The notes: a model not told the origin generated them from the sequence alone. 6,405 nucleotides of DNA from JBMYXZ01 sp049608925 (GCA_049608925.1 JBMYXZ010000084.1:1-6405), one strand, 5' to 3'; positions 1 to 6,351 are shown, counted from the stretch's first letter. Numbers and translations are program-made.

Positions 1-40
1 AATTAAATGGATTCCGCGGTCAAGCCGCGGAAAGTCGGAG
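1..40 (+). repeat. Left arm of perfect 40-bp inverted repeat, with CCGCGG hairpin
   Basis: Positions 1-40 are the exact reverse complement of 6352-6391. Inside the arm, TTCCGCGG (12-19) and CCGCGGAA (25-32) form a perfect 8-bp stem around the 5-nt loop TCAAG, so each arm is itself a strong hairpin. The arm lies downstream of eno on the transcribed strand, about 150 bp past its stop codon. Dispersed palindromic elements of this type are known in alphaproteobacterial and Rickettsiales-like genomes; calling this one such a dispersed element is inference. The window starts exactly at the repeat, so its outer boundary cannot be judged. Confidence 0.9.
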
Positions 41-122
41 CCTGTGGGGCTGATTGAAGAAAACCCTAAAACAGCGTGCTCTTCCATCCAGCATAAAATT
101 ATCCCGGACACTTATGGGACAA
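41..122 (+). repeat. Degenerate inner part of the left repeat element
   Basis: Beyond the perfect arm, similarity to the other end of the window continues in diverged form. Read on the minus strand, the segment CCCATAAGTGTCC (118-106) corresponds to CCTATAAGTGTCC at 6264-6276. A GGGA-TAATTT-like stretch and a GGAAG follow, and CCACA sits two bases before the CTCCGAC that begins the perfect arm in both copies. About 66 bases separate the GGACACTTAT core (106-115) from the arm here, against 75 on the right. This suggests an element of about 120-130 bp whose middle has drifted. No coding sequence is supported: a minus-strand frame of about 45 codons exists here but looks like chance. Confidence 0.55.
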
Positions 123-132
123 GTCACGGAGC

Positions 133-143
133 GTCGGAGTGTG
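133..143 (+). repeat. Extra copy of the repeat boundary word GTCGGAGTGTG
   Basis: GTCGGAGTGTG at 133-143 also occurs, reverse-complemented, at 6348-6358, where it spans the inner boundary of the right arm. In the left element the perfect arm also ends in GTCGGAG (34-40) but then diverges. The left non-coding region thus holds the word GTCGGAG twice, as if two elements, one truncated, had been joined. The preceding bases (CGGAG at 127-131) add a short direct repeat CGGAG-CGT-CGGAG. Confidence 0.5.
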
Positions 144-188
144 CGTGGCGGGGAAATAATATACTAGAATTCTAACCCTGCCCCTCTA

Positions 189-1445
189 TCACCCAAATTG
201 AGCATCTGTCCCGAGGATCTCTTCGATTCGCAATAGCTGGTTGTACTTTGCCATACGATCTGATCGTGACAAAGACCCAGTCTTAATTAATCCGCAATTT
301 GTTGCAACCGCAAGATCGGCAATTGTGGTGTCCTCTGTTTCACCAGAACGATGAGAAATCACAGCATTGAATCCCCCCTTGTGAGCCATTTCAACAGTTG
401 CCAGAGTCTCAGTCAGGGTGCCTATCTGATTCAGTTTTACCAAAATCGCATTTGCCTGGCGGTCTTCAATGCCTACTTGCAGACGCTTCATGTTGGTGAC
501 GAACAGGTCATCGCCTACAAGCTGTACGCGATCTCCCAGCTCGGCCGTTAATGCTTTCCAGCCGTCAAAGTCGTCTTCCGCCATACCATCTTCAATTGAT
601 GCGATGTGATATTTATCAACCAGGCCTTTGTAATAAGCAACCATTTCAGCCGCATCACGCTTAACGCCCTCGCCCTTAAAGTCATAGATACCGTCTTTAT
701 AGATCTCGGTTGCAGCAGTGTCCAACGCCAGCTTAAAGTCCTCATGAGGTTTATAGCCGGCCTGTTCGATAGCCATTAAAATCGCATCAAGTGTTTCTTC
801 TGCGCCGGTGAAGTCAGGCGCAAAGCCTCCTTCGTCACCTACATTAGTATTGAAACCCTTCTTTTGGATGATTTCACGCAATGAATGAAAAACCTCACAG
901 CCCATACGCACCGCATGAGAGAAGCTTTCAGCGCCAACCGGCATAATCATAAATTCTTGAATATCCAACAAGTTGTCCGCATGAGCCCCACCATTGATAA
1001 CATTCATCATCGGCATAGGCAGGCGCGAAGCAAACGTTCCACCAATATAGCGGAACAATGGCATATCTAGATGAGCCGCAGCAGCTTTTGCGGTTGCTAG
1101 GCTAATCCCAAGCAATGCATTGGCCCCGAACTGAGATTTATTTTCAGTGCCGTCAACCTCAACCAAGATATCATCAACGCCACGCTGATTAAGACCATCA
1201 AAACCCAACAGAGCATCAGCAAGTTCACCATTGACAGCCTCAATTGCTTTAAGAACGCCCTTCCCGCGGTATCTTGACTTATCTCCATCCCGCAGCTCCA
1301 AGGCTTCATGGGCACCTGTTGACGCACCGGACGGCACCGCCGCACGGCCTAAAGATCCACCTTCCAACACCACATCAACTTCAACCGTTGGGTGTCCGCG
1401 CGAGTCGATAATTTCACGGGCTAAGATGTCGATGATAGCACTCAT
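189..1445 (-). CDS. eno: Enolase (phosphopyruvate hydratase)
   Basis: Enolase converts 2-phosphoglycerate to phosphoenolpyruvate in glycolysis and the reverse in gluconeogenesis. It is cytoplasmic and Mg-dependent, and in many bacteria is also an RNA-degradosome component. The 418-residue protein is full length, slightly short for the family (about 425-432). The N-terminal domain has GRAAVPSGASTGAHEALELR (33-52). The barrel domain has NVGDEGGF with the catalytic acid Glu205, and metal ligands Asp242 (LALDTAA), Glu285 (SIEDGM) and Asp312 (LVGDDLF). The catalytic base is Lys337 (LVKLNQIG), followed by SHRSGETEDT (364-373) and the C-terminal KTGSLSRSDR (388-397). The ATG is supported by AAAGGA at 1453-1458, seven bases upstream, and by the canonical start of the alignable region. 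It is the last gene of pyrG-kdsA-eno. No key residue is missing, and no classical U-tract terminator follows it. Confidence 0.98.
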   Translation of the reverse strand: MSAIIDILAREIIDSRGHPTVEVDVVLEGGSLGRAAVPSGASTGAHEALELRDGDKSRYRGKGVLKAIEAVNGELADALLGFDGLNQRGVDDILVEVDGTENKSQFGANALLGISLATAKAAAAHLDMPLFRYIGGTFASRLPMPMMNVINGGAHADNLLDIQEFMIMPVGAESFSHAVRMGCEVFHSLREIIQKKGFNTNVGDEGGFAPDFTGAEETLDAILMAIEQAGYKPHEDFKLALDTAATEIYKDGIYDFKGEGVKRDAAEMVAYYKGLVDKYHIASIEDGMAEDDFDGWKALTAELGDRVQLVGDDLFVTNMKRLQVGIEDRQANAILVKLNQIGTLTETLATVEMAHKGGFNAVISHRSGETEDTTIADLAVATNCGLIKTGSLSRSDRMAKYNQLLRIEEILGTDAQFG

Positions 1446-1467
1446 AAGGGGATCCTTTCTTTAATAT
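1446..1467 (-). promoter_or_regulatory. kdsA-eno spacer with eno ribosome binding site
   Basis: The 22-base spacer between the kdsA stop and the eno start contains AAAGGA (1453-1458 on the minus strand), placed seven bases before the eno ATG. It has no room for a promoter of its own, so eno is most likely cotranscribed with kdsA, although an internal promoter inside kdsA cannot be excluded by eye. Confidence 0.7.
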
Positions 1468-2328
1468 TTAAATTTCCACAATCTCGGGATATTCCTTGGA
1501 AACCTTATCAAATTCCATAAGAATTCGGACAAGACTTGGCAGATGCTCAAAGTACACCATATTGGGACCATCACTGGGAGCATTTTCCGGATCTTCATGG
1601 GTCTCGATAAACAACCCGGCAACACCCGCTGCAACTGCAGCTCTTGCAAGGGTTGGCACAAACTGACGCTTACCGCCGCTTGTGGTCCCTGCCCCGCCAG
1701 GTTGTTGAACGGAATGAGTTGCGTCGAATATCACGGGATATCCAGTTGCGCGCATAATGGGCAAAGACCGCATATCTGAAACCAATGTATTATAGCCAAA
1801 GCTGGCGCCACGTTCACACAACATGATGTTTTGACTGCCCATGCTTTCGACTTTTGCAGCAACATTAACCATGTCCCACGGAGCAAGGAATTGTCCTTTT
1901 TTAATATTCAAAGGCTTGCCTGTTTCAGCAGCAGCCATTAATAAGTCTGTTTGGCGACACAAAAATGCCGGGATTTGCAACAAATCAACAACGTCGGCAA
2001 TTGGGGCACACTGTTCAGGCAAGTGCACATCTGTGACTGTTGGCACGCCAACTTTCTCGCGAATTTCACGGAACACTGCCAAACTTTTGTCCATGCCCAT
2101 ACCACGTACAGACTTAATGCTGGTTCGATTAGCTTTATCGAAAGATGTCTTAAAGATCAAGCCAATGCCTAGCTTATCAGACATTTCAGCAAGTGATTCC
2201 GCCATGCCAAAAGCATGATCGCGGCTTTCCATCACGCATGGTCCCGCAATTAATGCAAAGGGTTGATCATTACCAAATGTAACGGCCTTAACATCACCGC
2301 CACCAACAGTTACATGAATCGGTTTCAT
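1468..2328 (-). CDS. kdsA: 3-deoxy-D-manno-octulosonate 8-phosphate synthase, metal-dependent class
   Basis: KdsA condenses phosphoenolpyruvate with D-arabinose 5-phosphate to give KDO-8-phosphate, the first committed step to KDO of the LPS inner core. The 286-residue protein is normal in length for this TIM-barrel enzyme. Visible motifs are LIAGPCVMES (27-35), FKTSFDKANRTS (59-70), TDVHLPEQC (99-107), CRQTDLL (124-130), NIKKGQFLAPWDM (141-153), CERGASFGYN (171-180), DATHSVQQPGG (202-212) and ETHEDPENAPSDGPNM (242-257). Cys31, His205, Glu242 and Asp253 match the metal ligands of the Aquifex enzyme (Cys11, His185, Glu222, Asp233) at a constant offset of 20. This places it in the metal-dependent class rather than with the E. 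coli type, which has Asn at the Cys position. Its ATG directly follows the pyrG TAA. It uses the phosphoenolpyruvate that the next gene, eno, produces. Confidence 0.97.
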   Translation of the reverse strand: MKPIHVTVGGGDVKAVTFGNDQPFALIAGPCVMESRDHAFGMAESLAEMSDKLGIGLIFKTSFDKANRTSIKSVRGMGMDKSLAVFREIREKVGVPTVTDVHLPEQCAPIADVVDLLQIPAFLCRQTDLLMAAAETGKPLNIKKGQFLAPWDMVNVAAKVESMGSQNIMLCERGASFGYNTLVSDMRSLPIMRATGYPVIFDATHSVQQPGGAGTTSGGKRQFVPTLARAAVAAGVAGLFIETHEDPENAPSDGPNMVYFEHLPSLVRILMEFDKVSKEYPEIVEI

Positions 2329-2342
2329 TTATGAAATCCTCC
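2329..2342 (-). promoter_or_regulatory. kdsA ribosome binding site inside the end of pyrG
   Basis: GGAGG at 2338-2342 (minus strand) lies nine bases before the kdsA ATG. It is formed by the CGG-AGG codons of the terminal Arg-Arg pair of PyrG (C-terminus IRRIS). The pyrG TAA is immediately followed by the kdsA ATG. This fixes the kdsA start and suggests translational coupling between the two genes. Confidence 0.8.
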
Positions 2343-4014
2343 GGATTTTCTTGTCGTTCCCATGCGCCACGCAAGCTTCGATATAGCTTGAGAATATAGG
2401 GCTCGGCTGGAACGGATATGATTTTAATTCTGGATGCGCTTGAGTGCACAAGAACCAAGGATGATCCTTGCGCTCCATCATTTCAGGCAGCTGGCCATTG
2501 GTCGACATACCTGTCATGAAAAAGCCTGCTTTCTCAAGCGCTTCACGATAGTTAATGTTCACTTCATAGCGATGACGATGGCGTTCTTCAATGGTATCAG
2601 TACCATACACTCGATGTGCCAGAGATCCTGGCTCAAGATGCGCTCTGTAAGCCCCTAAGCGCATGGTACCACCAATAGGTGTGTTCGCGTCTCGGCGTTC
2701 AACTGTATCACCCTTGACCCATTCGGTCAGCAGCCCTACAACAGGCTCGGTCGTGGGAGATATTTCCGTTGAATTGGCATTTGGCATACCTGCAAGATTC
2801 TGCGCTGCTTCCACAACAGCTGTTTGCATGCCCAAGCAAATACCCAAGAATGGAATCTTGTTCTCACGAGCATATGTTACCGCGGCTTTCTTACCCTGAA
2901 CACCACGAATACCAAAGCCACCTGGAACCAACACACCATCAACCTTGCCAATTATCTTTGCGGCTTGGTCTTGCGAAACTGGCTGCAAACCATTTTCACC
3001 ATCTTGATGCTCTAATTCTTCGGCATCAATCCAGGTCACATTTACCTTGGCATTGTTAGCAACACCTCCATGTAGGATGGCTTCTGTCAAAGACTTATAC
3101 GCGTCTCTTAATGCTGTGTACTTTGCCACAACAGCAATAGTGACTTCGTGCGTTGGATTGTCAATCGACTGCAACACAGATTCCCATTTAGACAGATCAG
3201 GTGCATTGTCATGGGGAAGATTAAAGTGATCCAGCACCTGAACATCCAAACCATTTTCAGAATACGTGATGGGCACTTGATAAATCGACTTAACGTCGGG
3301 TGCTTCAATCACACATTCTGGTTTCAAGTTACAGAACAGTGCCAGCTTGCGGCGTGCATCATCCGGAATTGGTCGGTCACAGCGGCACAGCAGAATATCT
3401 GGTTGAATTCCCACATGCAGCAGCTCTTTCACAGAATGCTGAGACGGTTTCGTCTTAATTTCATCTGCGCTTGGGATAAACGGAATCAAGGTTAAGTGCA
3501 GATATATACTGCGCTCACGGCCAATCTCCAGCATGAACTGACGAATTGCTTCCAAGTATGGCAAGCCTTCAATGTCACCAACTGTGCCGCCGACCTCAAC
3601 AATTAAAAAGTCCAGATCATCTTCCAAATCTGCTTGGATATAATGTTTAATTTCATCCGTGACATGCGGGATAACCTGGACGGTTGCACCGTTATAATCG
3701 CCGTTGCGCTCTTTTTGAATGATGTTTTGATACAAACGCCCTGTCGTGACGTTATCACTTTGGCTGCAGGCAACACCGGTAAAGCGCTCGTAATGCCCAA
3801 GATCAAGGTCAGTTTCGGCCCCATCTTCGGTGACATAAACTTCACCATGTTGTTTAGGGCTCATGGTGCCGGGGTCAACGTTTAAGTATGGATCAAACTT
3901 GCGAATTTTAACACTGTAACCTCTTGCTTGTAGAACGGAACCAAGCGCAGCAGACGCAAGCCCCTTCCCTAATGAAGACACCACACCACCGGTTACAAAT
4001 ATAAATCGCGTCAT
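2329..4014 (-). CDS. pyrG: CTP synthase (glutamine-hydrolysing)
   Basis: CTP synthase aminates UTP to CTP with ATP and glutamine-derived ammonia in the cytoplasm. The start is placed at the ATG giving MTRFIFVTGGVVSSLGKG, because this is where family similarity begins. The open frame runs 27 codons further upstream (to 4095), but those residues do not resemble the family, and the region carries promoter-like sequence. The protein is then 561 residues, a little longer than the usual 535-550. The synthetase domain (about 1-270) shows the P-loop-like GGVVSSLGKG (9-18), KFDPYLNVDPGTMSPKQHGE (39-58), EVGGTVGDIEG (140-150) and KTKPSQHSVKEL (188-199). The class I glutamine amidotransferase domain (about 290-550) shows VPGGFGIRG (363-371), the nucleophile Cys393 in LGICLGMQ, and His527/Glu529 in QAHPEL. 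All catalytic residues are present. A weak GGGG (4020-4023), five bases before the ATG, may be the ribosome site. First gene of the operon. Confidence 0.97.
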   Translation of the reverse strand: MTRFIFVTGGVVSSLGKGLASAALGSVLQARGYSVKIRKFDPYLNVDPGTMSPKQHGEVYVTEDGAETDLDLGHYERFTGVACSQSDNVTTGRLYQNIIQKERNGDYNGATVQVIPHVTDEIKHYIQADLEDDLDFLIVEVGGTVGDIEGLPYLEAIRQFMLEIGRERSIYLHLTLIPFIPSADEIKTKPSQHSVKELLHVGIQPDILLCRCDRPIPDDARRKLALFCNLKPECVIEAPDVKSIYQVPITYSENGLDVQVLDHFNLPHDNAPDLSKWESVLQSIDNPTHEVTIAVVAKYTALRDAYKSLTEAILHGGVANNAKVNVTWIDAEELEHQDGENGLQPVSQDQAAKIIGKVDGVLVPGGFGIRGVQGKKAAVTYARENKIPFLGICLGMQTAVVEAAQNLAGMPNANSTEISPTTEPVVGLLTEWVKGDTVERRDANTPIGGTMRLGAYRAHLEPGSLAHRVYGTDTIEERHRHRYEVNINYREALEKAGFFMTGMSTNGQLPEMMERKDHPWFLCTQAHPELKSYPFQPSPIFSSYIEACVAHGNDKKIRRIS

Positions 4015-4048
4015 GAAAACCCCGTCTACGCCATCAAAATTCTGCCTA

Positions 4049-4077
4049 ACCATACATGATTTCTGCCGATTTCTGAA
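4049..4077 (-). promoter_or_regulatory. Candidate promoter for pyrG-kdsA-eno
   Basis: On the minus strand TTCAGA (4072-4077) and TATGGT (4049-4054) are separated by 17 bases, each matching the sigma-70-type consensus at four of six positions. The pair lies between the terminator of the upstream gene and the pyrG ATG, where a promoter for the operon is expected. The match is weak and rests on position as much as on sequence. Confidence 0.3.
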
Positions 4078-4105
4078 GCATAAAATAACAGTCATATATG
4101 AAGAT

Positions 4106-4137
4106 AAAAAAAGCGCAGACCCTTTCGGATCTACGCT
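4106..4137 (-). terminator. Rho-independent terminator after the lipase-like gene
   Basis: Read on the minus strand, AGCGTAGATCC (4137-4127) pairs with GGGTCTGCGCT (4122-4112) in an 11-bp stem with two G-U pairs and a GAAA tetraloop. A run of seven T (4112-4106) follows. It begins 19 bases beyond the TAA at 4157-4159, so it separates the lipase-like gene from the pyrG operon and implies that pyrG has its own promoter. Confidence 0.93.
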
Positions 4138-4156
4138 ATTCTAAAAGATAGGTAAT

Positions 4157-6109
4157 TTACTTACTCATGTACTCCTGACCATTTTTAACTAGCTGATCCC
4201 ATTCGGCTTCAGACTGTACATTTACAACTTTTGACTCAAAGTGTTCATCAGTTCCGTATGTATCGTCCATTCCGGTAAAGTTATTCTTCAGCATTTCATC
4301 AGAATAGTTCGGACCATAGTGAGGATGTGCTGCAAGTTCTTGCTTAGCCAGTGCTGCAATTCCATCAATCAAACCAGTTAAAGGTGAGATCAAGAAGCTG
4401 AATGCTCTGCCCAGAACTGACTTACAGTAAGTCACTGCTTTGTTGAGCGTTGCCTTGACGCGTGCAACAAAACCCTCTTTTTGTGCTTCGTCAGACTTCG
4501 CTTCTGCAATTTTCTTTTGGTTAGCAAGCTTTACAGTTACTTCCTCCATGATTGATTTTATGTCGACCAAAGATTTGCCTGTTGCCGCAACTTTCTTGAT
4601 GAAAGTCCCAAACAAATCAGTCACTTTTGCAACGCGGAAGCCAGCTTTTGAAGCCTTAACCTTCACACTGTCGCCTTTATCAACCAACCAAAGACCTTTT
4701 GGCTTATTGTATAGGCGCTCGGCTGCAACTTTATTTGCTAGTACAGAACCAACACCTGGGACGACACGAAGGAGGTCAATCGCCCACTCTGGAAGGCTGG
4801 CATTTGGAGTGATATCACCCGCATGGCAACGGTATACCGCAGGCATTTCGCTGAAGAAGTCAACATATGCTTCGTCTCCCATTGGTGCCGGAGAAATTCC
4901 ATAAATACGTGTGCTGTTCGTTGATGAAGGCAGCATTCCCATTGCTTTTAGAATCGCAGGAATGAAAGAGGCGTAAGCACCCGCCTGGCTGTGACCAGTT
5001 GAAGTAACTTTAACCTGGCTGTTCCAGTCAACACCTTTTCCTTTAAGGTGCGCTTTTACATTATCAAGATTCTGCAGTATATCAGGCATCATTGTGATTG
5101 CTTTCAGCAAGAATCCTGAAGAAACTTTAATGTTAAAGAATCTCTCATCAGTGATCTTTGACATAAAATCATTTGCCATTTCTAAAGCAGTGATCTGAGA
5201 ATCAAAAGAACGCATCATGTCATCAATCATCTCGGCCTCTAGGCGATGGCTCTTTGCAAGACCTTGCAAAAAGTGCCTAAAGTTGCCAAGCATATCACGC
5301 ATCTGAGCAGCATTCTTCTGACGAAGCTTTGCAGCAGTAAAGTTTGCGTTTGCATACTCTTGGATCTTAGAAAGCGCTTTATCATCCATGCGGCGTGCCA
5401 TTGCGCGACGTTCGTAATCGTTACGGCATTCTTTCAAAGCATCGCTCGTTAAAACATAAGATTTTCTAGCCTCAGCCAACAGCATATCTTTCAGGCAAAA
5501 GTGAAATTGCTCTTTCAGCATTGGCAAGATAGACTTTGGAAGAATCAGATCATTCTTAAAGTTGTTTTCCCATCCAACGCCACCGGCTGTACCATGTGTT
5601 GAGATAAGAACTTCAACCGTACCATCATCTTCGTTATGAATGAAAAAGTGACCCGCTTTTGCTAAATGCTGAAAGTATTGGCCTTCTGCACCGCTGAAGC
5701 TTCCAACATACTTAAAGCCTTGTGCAGCAAGATCATCAAGAGCGCGCTGATGTAGATCATTGTTACCCTTTGTCGCATGATACACAGCATCATTTGAGCG
5801 GTTGTATACTGATTCCTTGGTTTTGAATTCTTTAGATGGCTTGCCGTCTGTTACAAATGACTCATGCGTACGGGCCAAATTTGCTTTTGACTTTACTTGG
5901 TCTTTAACCTCAACATTATAACGAGGTGTAACTGACTTAGAGGAAACCTCTAGATCTTTCCCTAAGTCCACAGCACCATTGAAATGATGAACTGGACTGC
6001 GCATATCAAAGCCAGCAAATTGATCCTGGCGGTTAACTGCTGAAAATACAGGCGCTGATAACATCGCCCCTACTAAAGCTGTTGAAACAAAAAAACGTGT
6101 TTTAATCAT
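4157..6109 (-). CDS. Secreted class-3-lipase-like alpha/beta hydrolase with long helical insertion
   Basis: A 650-residue exported protein whose exact function I do not recognise. The N-terminus has a Lys/Arg start, a hydrophobic core (FFVSTALVGAMLSAPV) and a likely signal peptidase I site near residue 23/24. No lipobox is seen. VLISTHGTAGGVGW (167-180) resembles the strand and oxyanion-hole RGT segment of Lipase_3 proteins, with His in place of Arg. VKVTSTGHSQAGAYASF (366-382) is a strand plus nucleophile elbow (Ser374). YGISPAPMGDEAYVDFF (403-419) and CHAGDITPNASLP (428-440) match the later Lipase_3 blocks, with Asp432 the likely acid. His598 or His596 (AHPHYGPNYSDE) could be the base. About 180 mostly helical, charged residues (183-365) separate the oxyanion segment from the nucleophile, far more than in typical class 3 lipases. 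The C-terminal 200 residues are Lys-rich, with one hydrophobic stretch (about 565-588). Likely substrates are lipids or esters outside the cytoplasm. A role against host membranes is speculative. It is a single-gene unit with its own terminator. Confidence 0.8.
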   Translation of the reverse strand: MIKTRFFVSTALVGAMLSAPVFSAVNRQDQFAGFDMRSPVHHFNGAVDLGKDLEVSSKSVTPRYNVEVKDQVKSKANLARTHESFVTDGKPSKEFKTKESVYNRSNDAVYHATKGNNDLHQRALDDLAAQGFKYVGSFSGAEGQYFQHLAKAGHFFIHNEDDGTVEVLISTHGTAGGVGWENNFKNDLILPKSILPMLKEQFHFCLKDMLLAEARKSYVLTSDALKECRNDYERRAMARRMDDKALSKIQEYANANFTAAKLRQKNAAQMRDMLGNFRHFLQGLAKSHRLEAEMIDDMMRSFDSQITALEMANDFMSKITDERFFNIKVSSGFLLKAITMMPDILQNLDNVKAHLKGKGVDWNSQVKVTSTGHSQAGAYASFIPAILKAMGMLPSSTNSTRIYGISPAPMGDEAYVDFFSEMPAVYRCHAGDITPNASLPEWAIDLLRVVPGVGSVLANKVAAERLYNKPKGLWLVDKGDSVKVKASKAGFRVAKVTDLFGTFIKKVAATGKSLVDIKSIMEEVTVKLANQKKIAEAKSDEAQKEGFVARVKATLNKAVTYCKSVLGRAFSFLISPLTGLIDGIAALAKQELAAHPHYGPNYSDEMLKNNFTGMDDTYGTDEHFESKVVNVQSEAEWDQLVKNGQEYMSK

Positions 6110-6120
6110 AATAATCCCAC
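6110..6120 (-). promoter_or_regulatory. Weak ribosome binding site of the lipase-like gene
   Basis: On the minus strand GTGGGA (6115-6120, core GGGA 6115-6118) lies five bases before the ATG. It is a poor Shine-Dalgarno match, but no better start codon lies near the signal peptide, so the ATG at 6107-6109 is retained. Confidence 0.45.
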
Positions 6121-6156
6121 TTTCAATAATAAATAATAATTTAATTAACTAATATG

Positions 6157-6185
6157 AATATAAGGATTTATAGATATGATTAAAA
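6157..6185 (-). promoter_or_regulatory. Candidate promoter for the lipase-like gene
   Basis: On the minus strand TTTTAA (6180-6185; three of six consensus bases) and TATATT (6157-6162; five of six) are separated by 17 bases. This would start transcription near 6150 and give a leader of about 40 bases. The whole 6110-6210 stretch is very AT-rich, so chance matches are frequent and the call is tentative. Confidence 0.3.
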
Positions 6186-6261
6186 TAGATAGTTTGTAAT
6201 ATATAATATGCACTGACGTCATACCTTAGGAGGTGGTTATTTAAGGGTAGTCCAGCGGAAT

Positions 6262-6351
6262 GCCCTATAAGTGTCCTGGGTGATTTAGAACGGTGGGAAG
6301 TTCCAAGCTGCTCCAGAACTTTCTATACTCAACTCAACTCAACTCCACACA
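6262..6351 (-). repeat. Degenerate inner part of the right repeat element
   Basis: This is the counterpart of 41-122 in inverted orientation. It starts with CCTATAAGTGTCC (6264-6276), shares GGG, ATTT and GGGAAG stretches with the left copy at similar spacing, and ends with CCACA two bases before the perfect arm. It differs mainly by the ACTCA array, which accounts for most of its greater length. The rest of the right non-coding region (6186-6261) holds an AT-rich stretch, an 8-bp palindrome TGACGTCA (6214-6221) and no supported gene. Confidence 0.55.
6327..6346. repeat. Short tandem array of the pentamer ACTCA
   Basis: Three perfect ACTCA units and a fourth ending in ACTCC lie head to tail (6327-6346), within the inner part of the right repeat element. 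The left copy has only a single TCAAT/TCA-like remnant at the matching place, so the array probably arose by local slippage within this copy. Confidence 0.85.

Noticed and set aside
24..160. Minus-strand open frame of about 45 codons downstream of eno (contains an ATG and ends in the repeat hairpin)
   Set aside because: It is short, overlaps the repeat element, has no convincing ribosome site and no recognisable protein similarity. The stop is supplied by the hairpin loop.
165..174. Perfect palindrome TAGAATTCTA after eno as a terminator
   Set aside because: It is ten bases with no loop, AT-rich, and has no T run after it on the minus strand.
1841..2218. 125-codon plus-strand open frame inside kdsA
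   Set aside because: It is antisense to the conserved core of KdsA, so it is a shadow frame.
4015..4095. 27-codon N-terminal extension of the CTP synthase frame
   Set aside because: The frame is open to an ATG at 4095, but the extra residues do not resemble CTP synthase. The family starts at MTRFIFVTGG, and the region is needed for the promoter and leader.
4440..4904. 154-codon plus-strand open frame inside the lipase-like gene
   Set aside because: It lies fully antisense to a gene with clear signal peptide and hydrolase motifs, has no recognisable product, and its composition mirrors the opposite strand.
6195..6212. TATAAT on the plus strand as a rightward promoter
   Set aside because: It has no reasonable -35 at 16-18 bases and nothing to transcribe to the right before the window end. 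The stretch is simply AT-rich.
6214..6221. 8-bp palindrome TGACGTCA as a possible operator
   Set aside because: It is a single short palindrome with no second copy or known bacterial regulator match, and it lies about 105 bp upstream of the gene.
6228..6236. AGGAGGT-like Shine-Dalgarno sequence on the plus strand
   Set aside because: No start codon follows at a usable distance and no open frame of any length runs rightward. It is probably chance.
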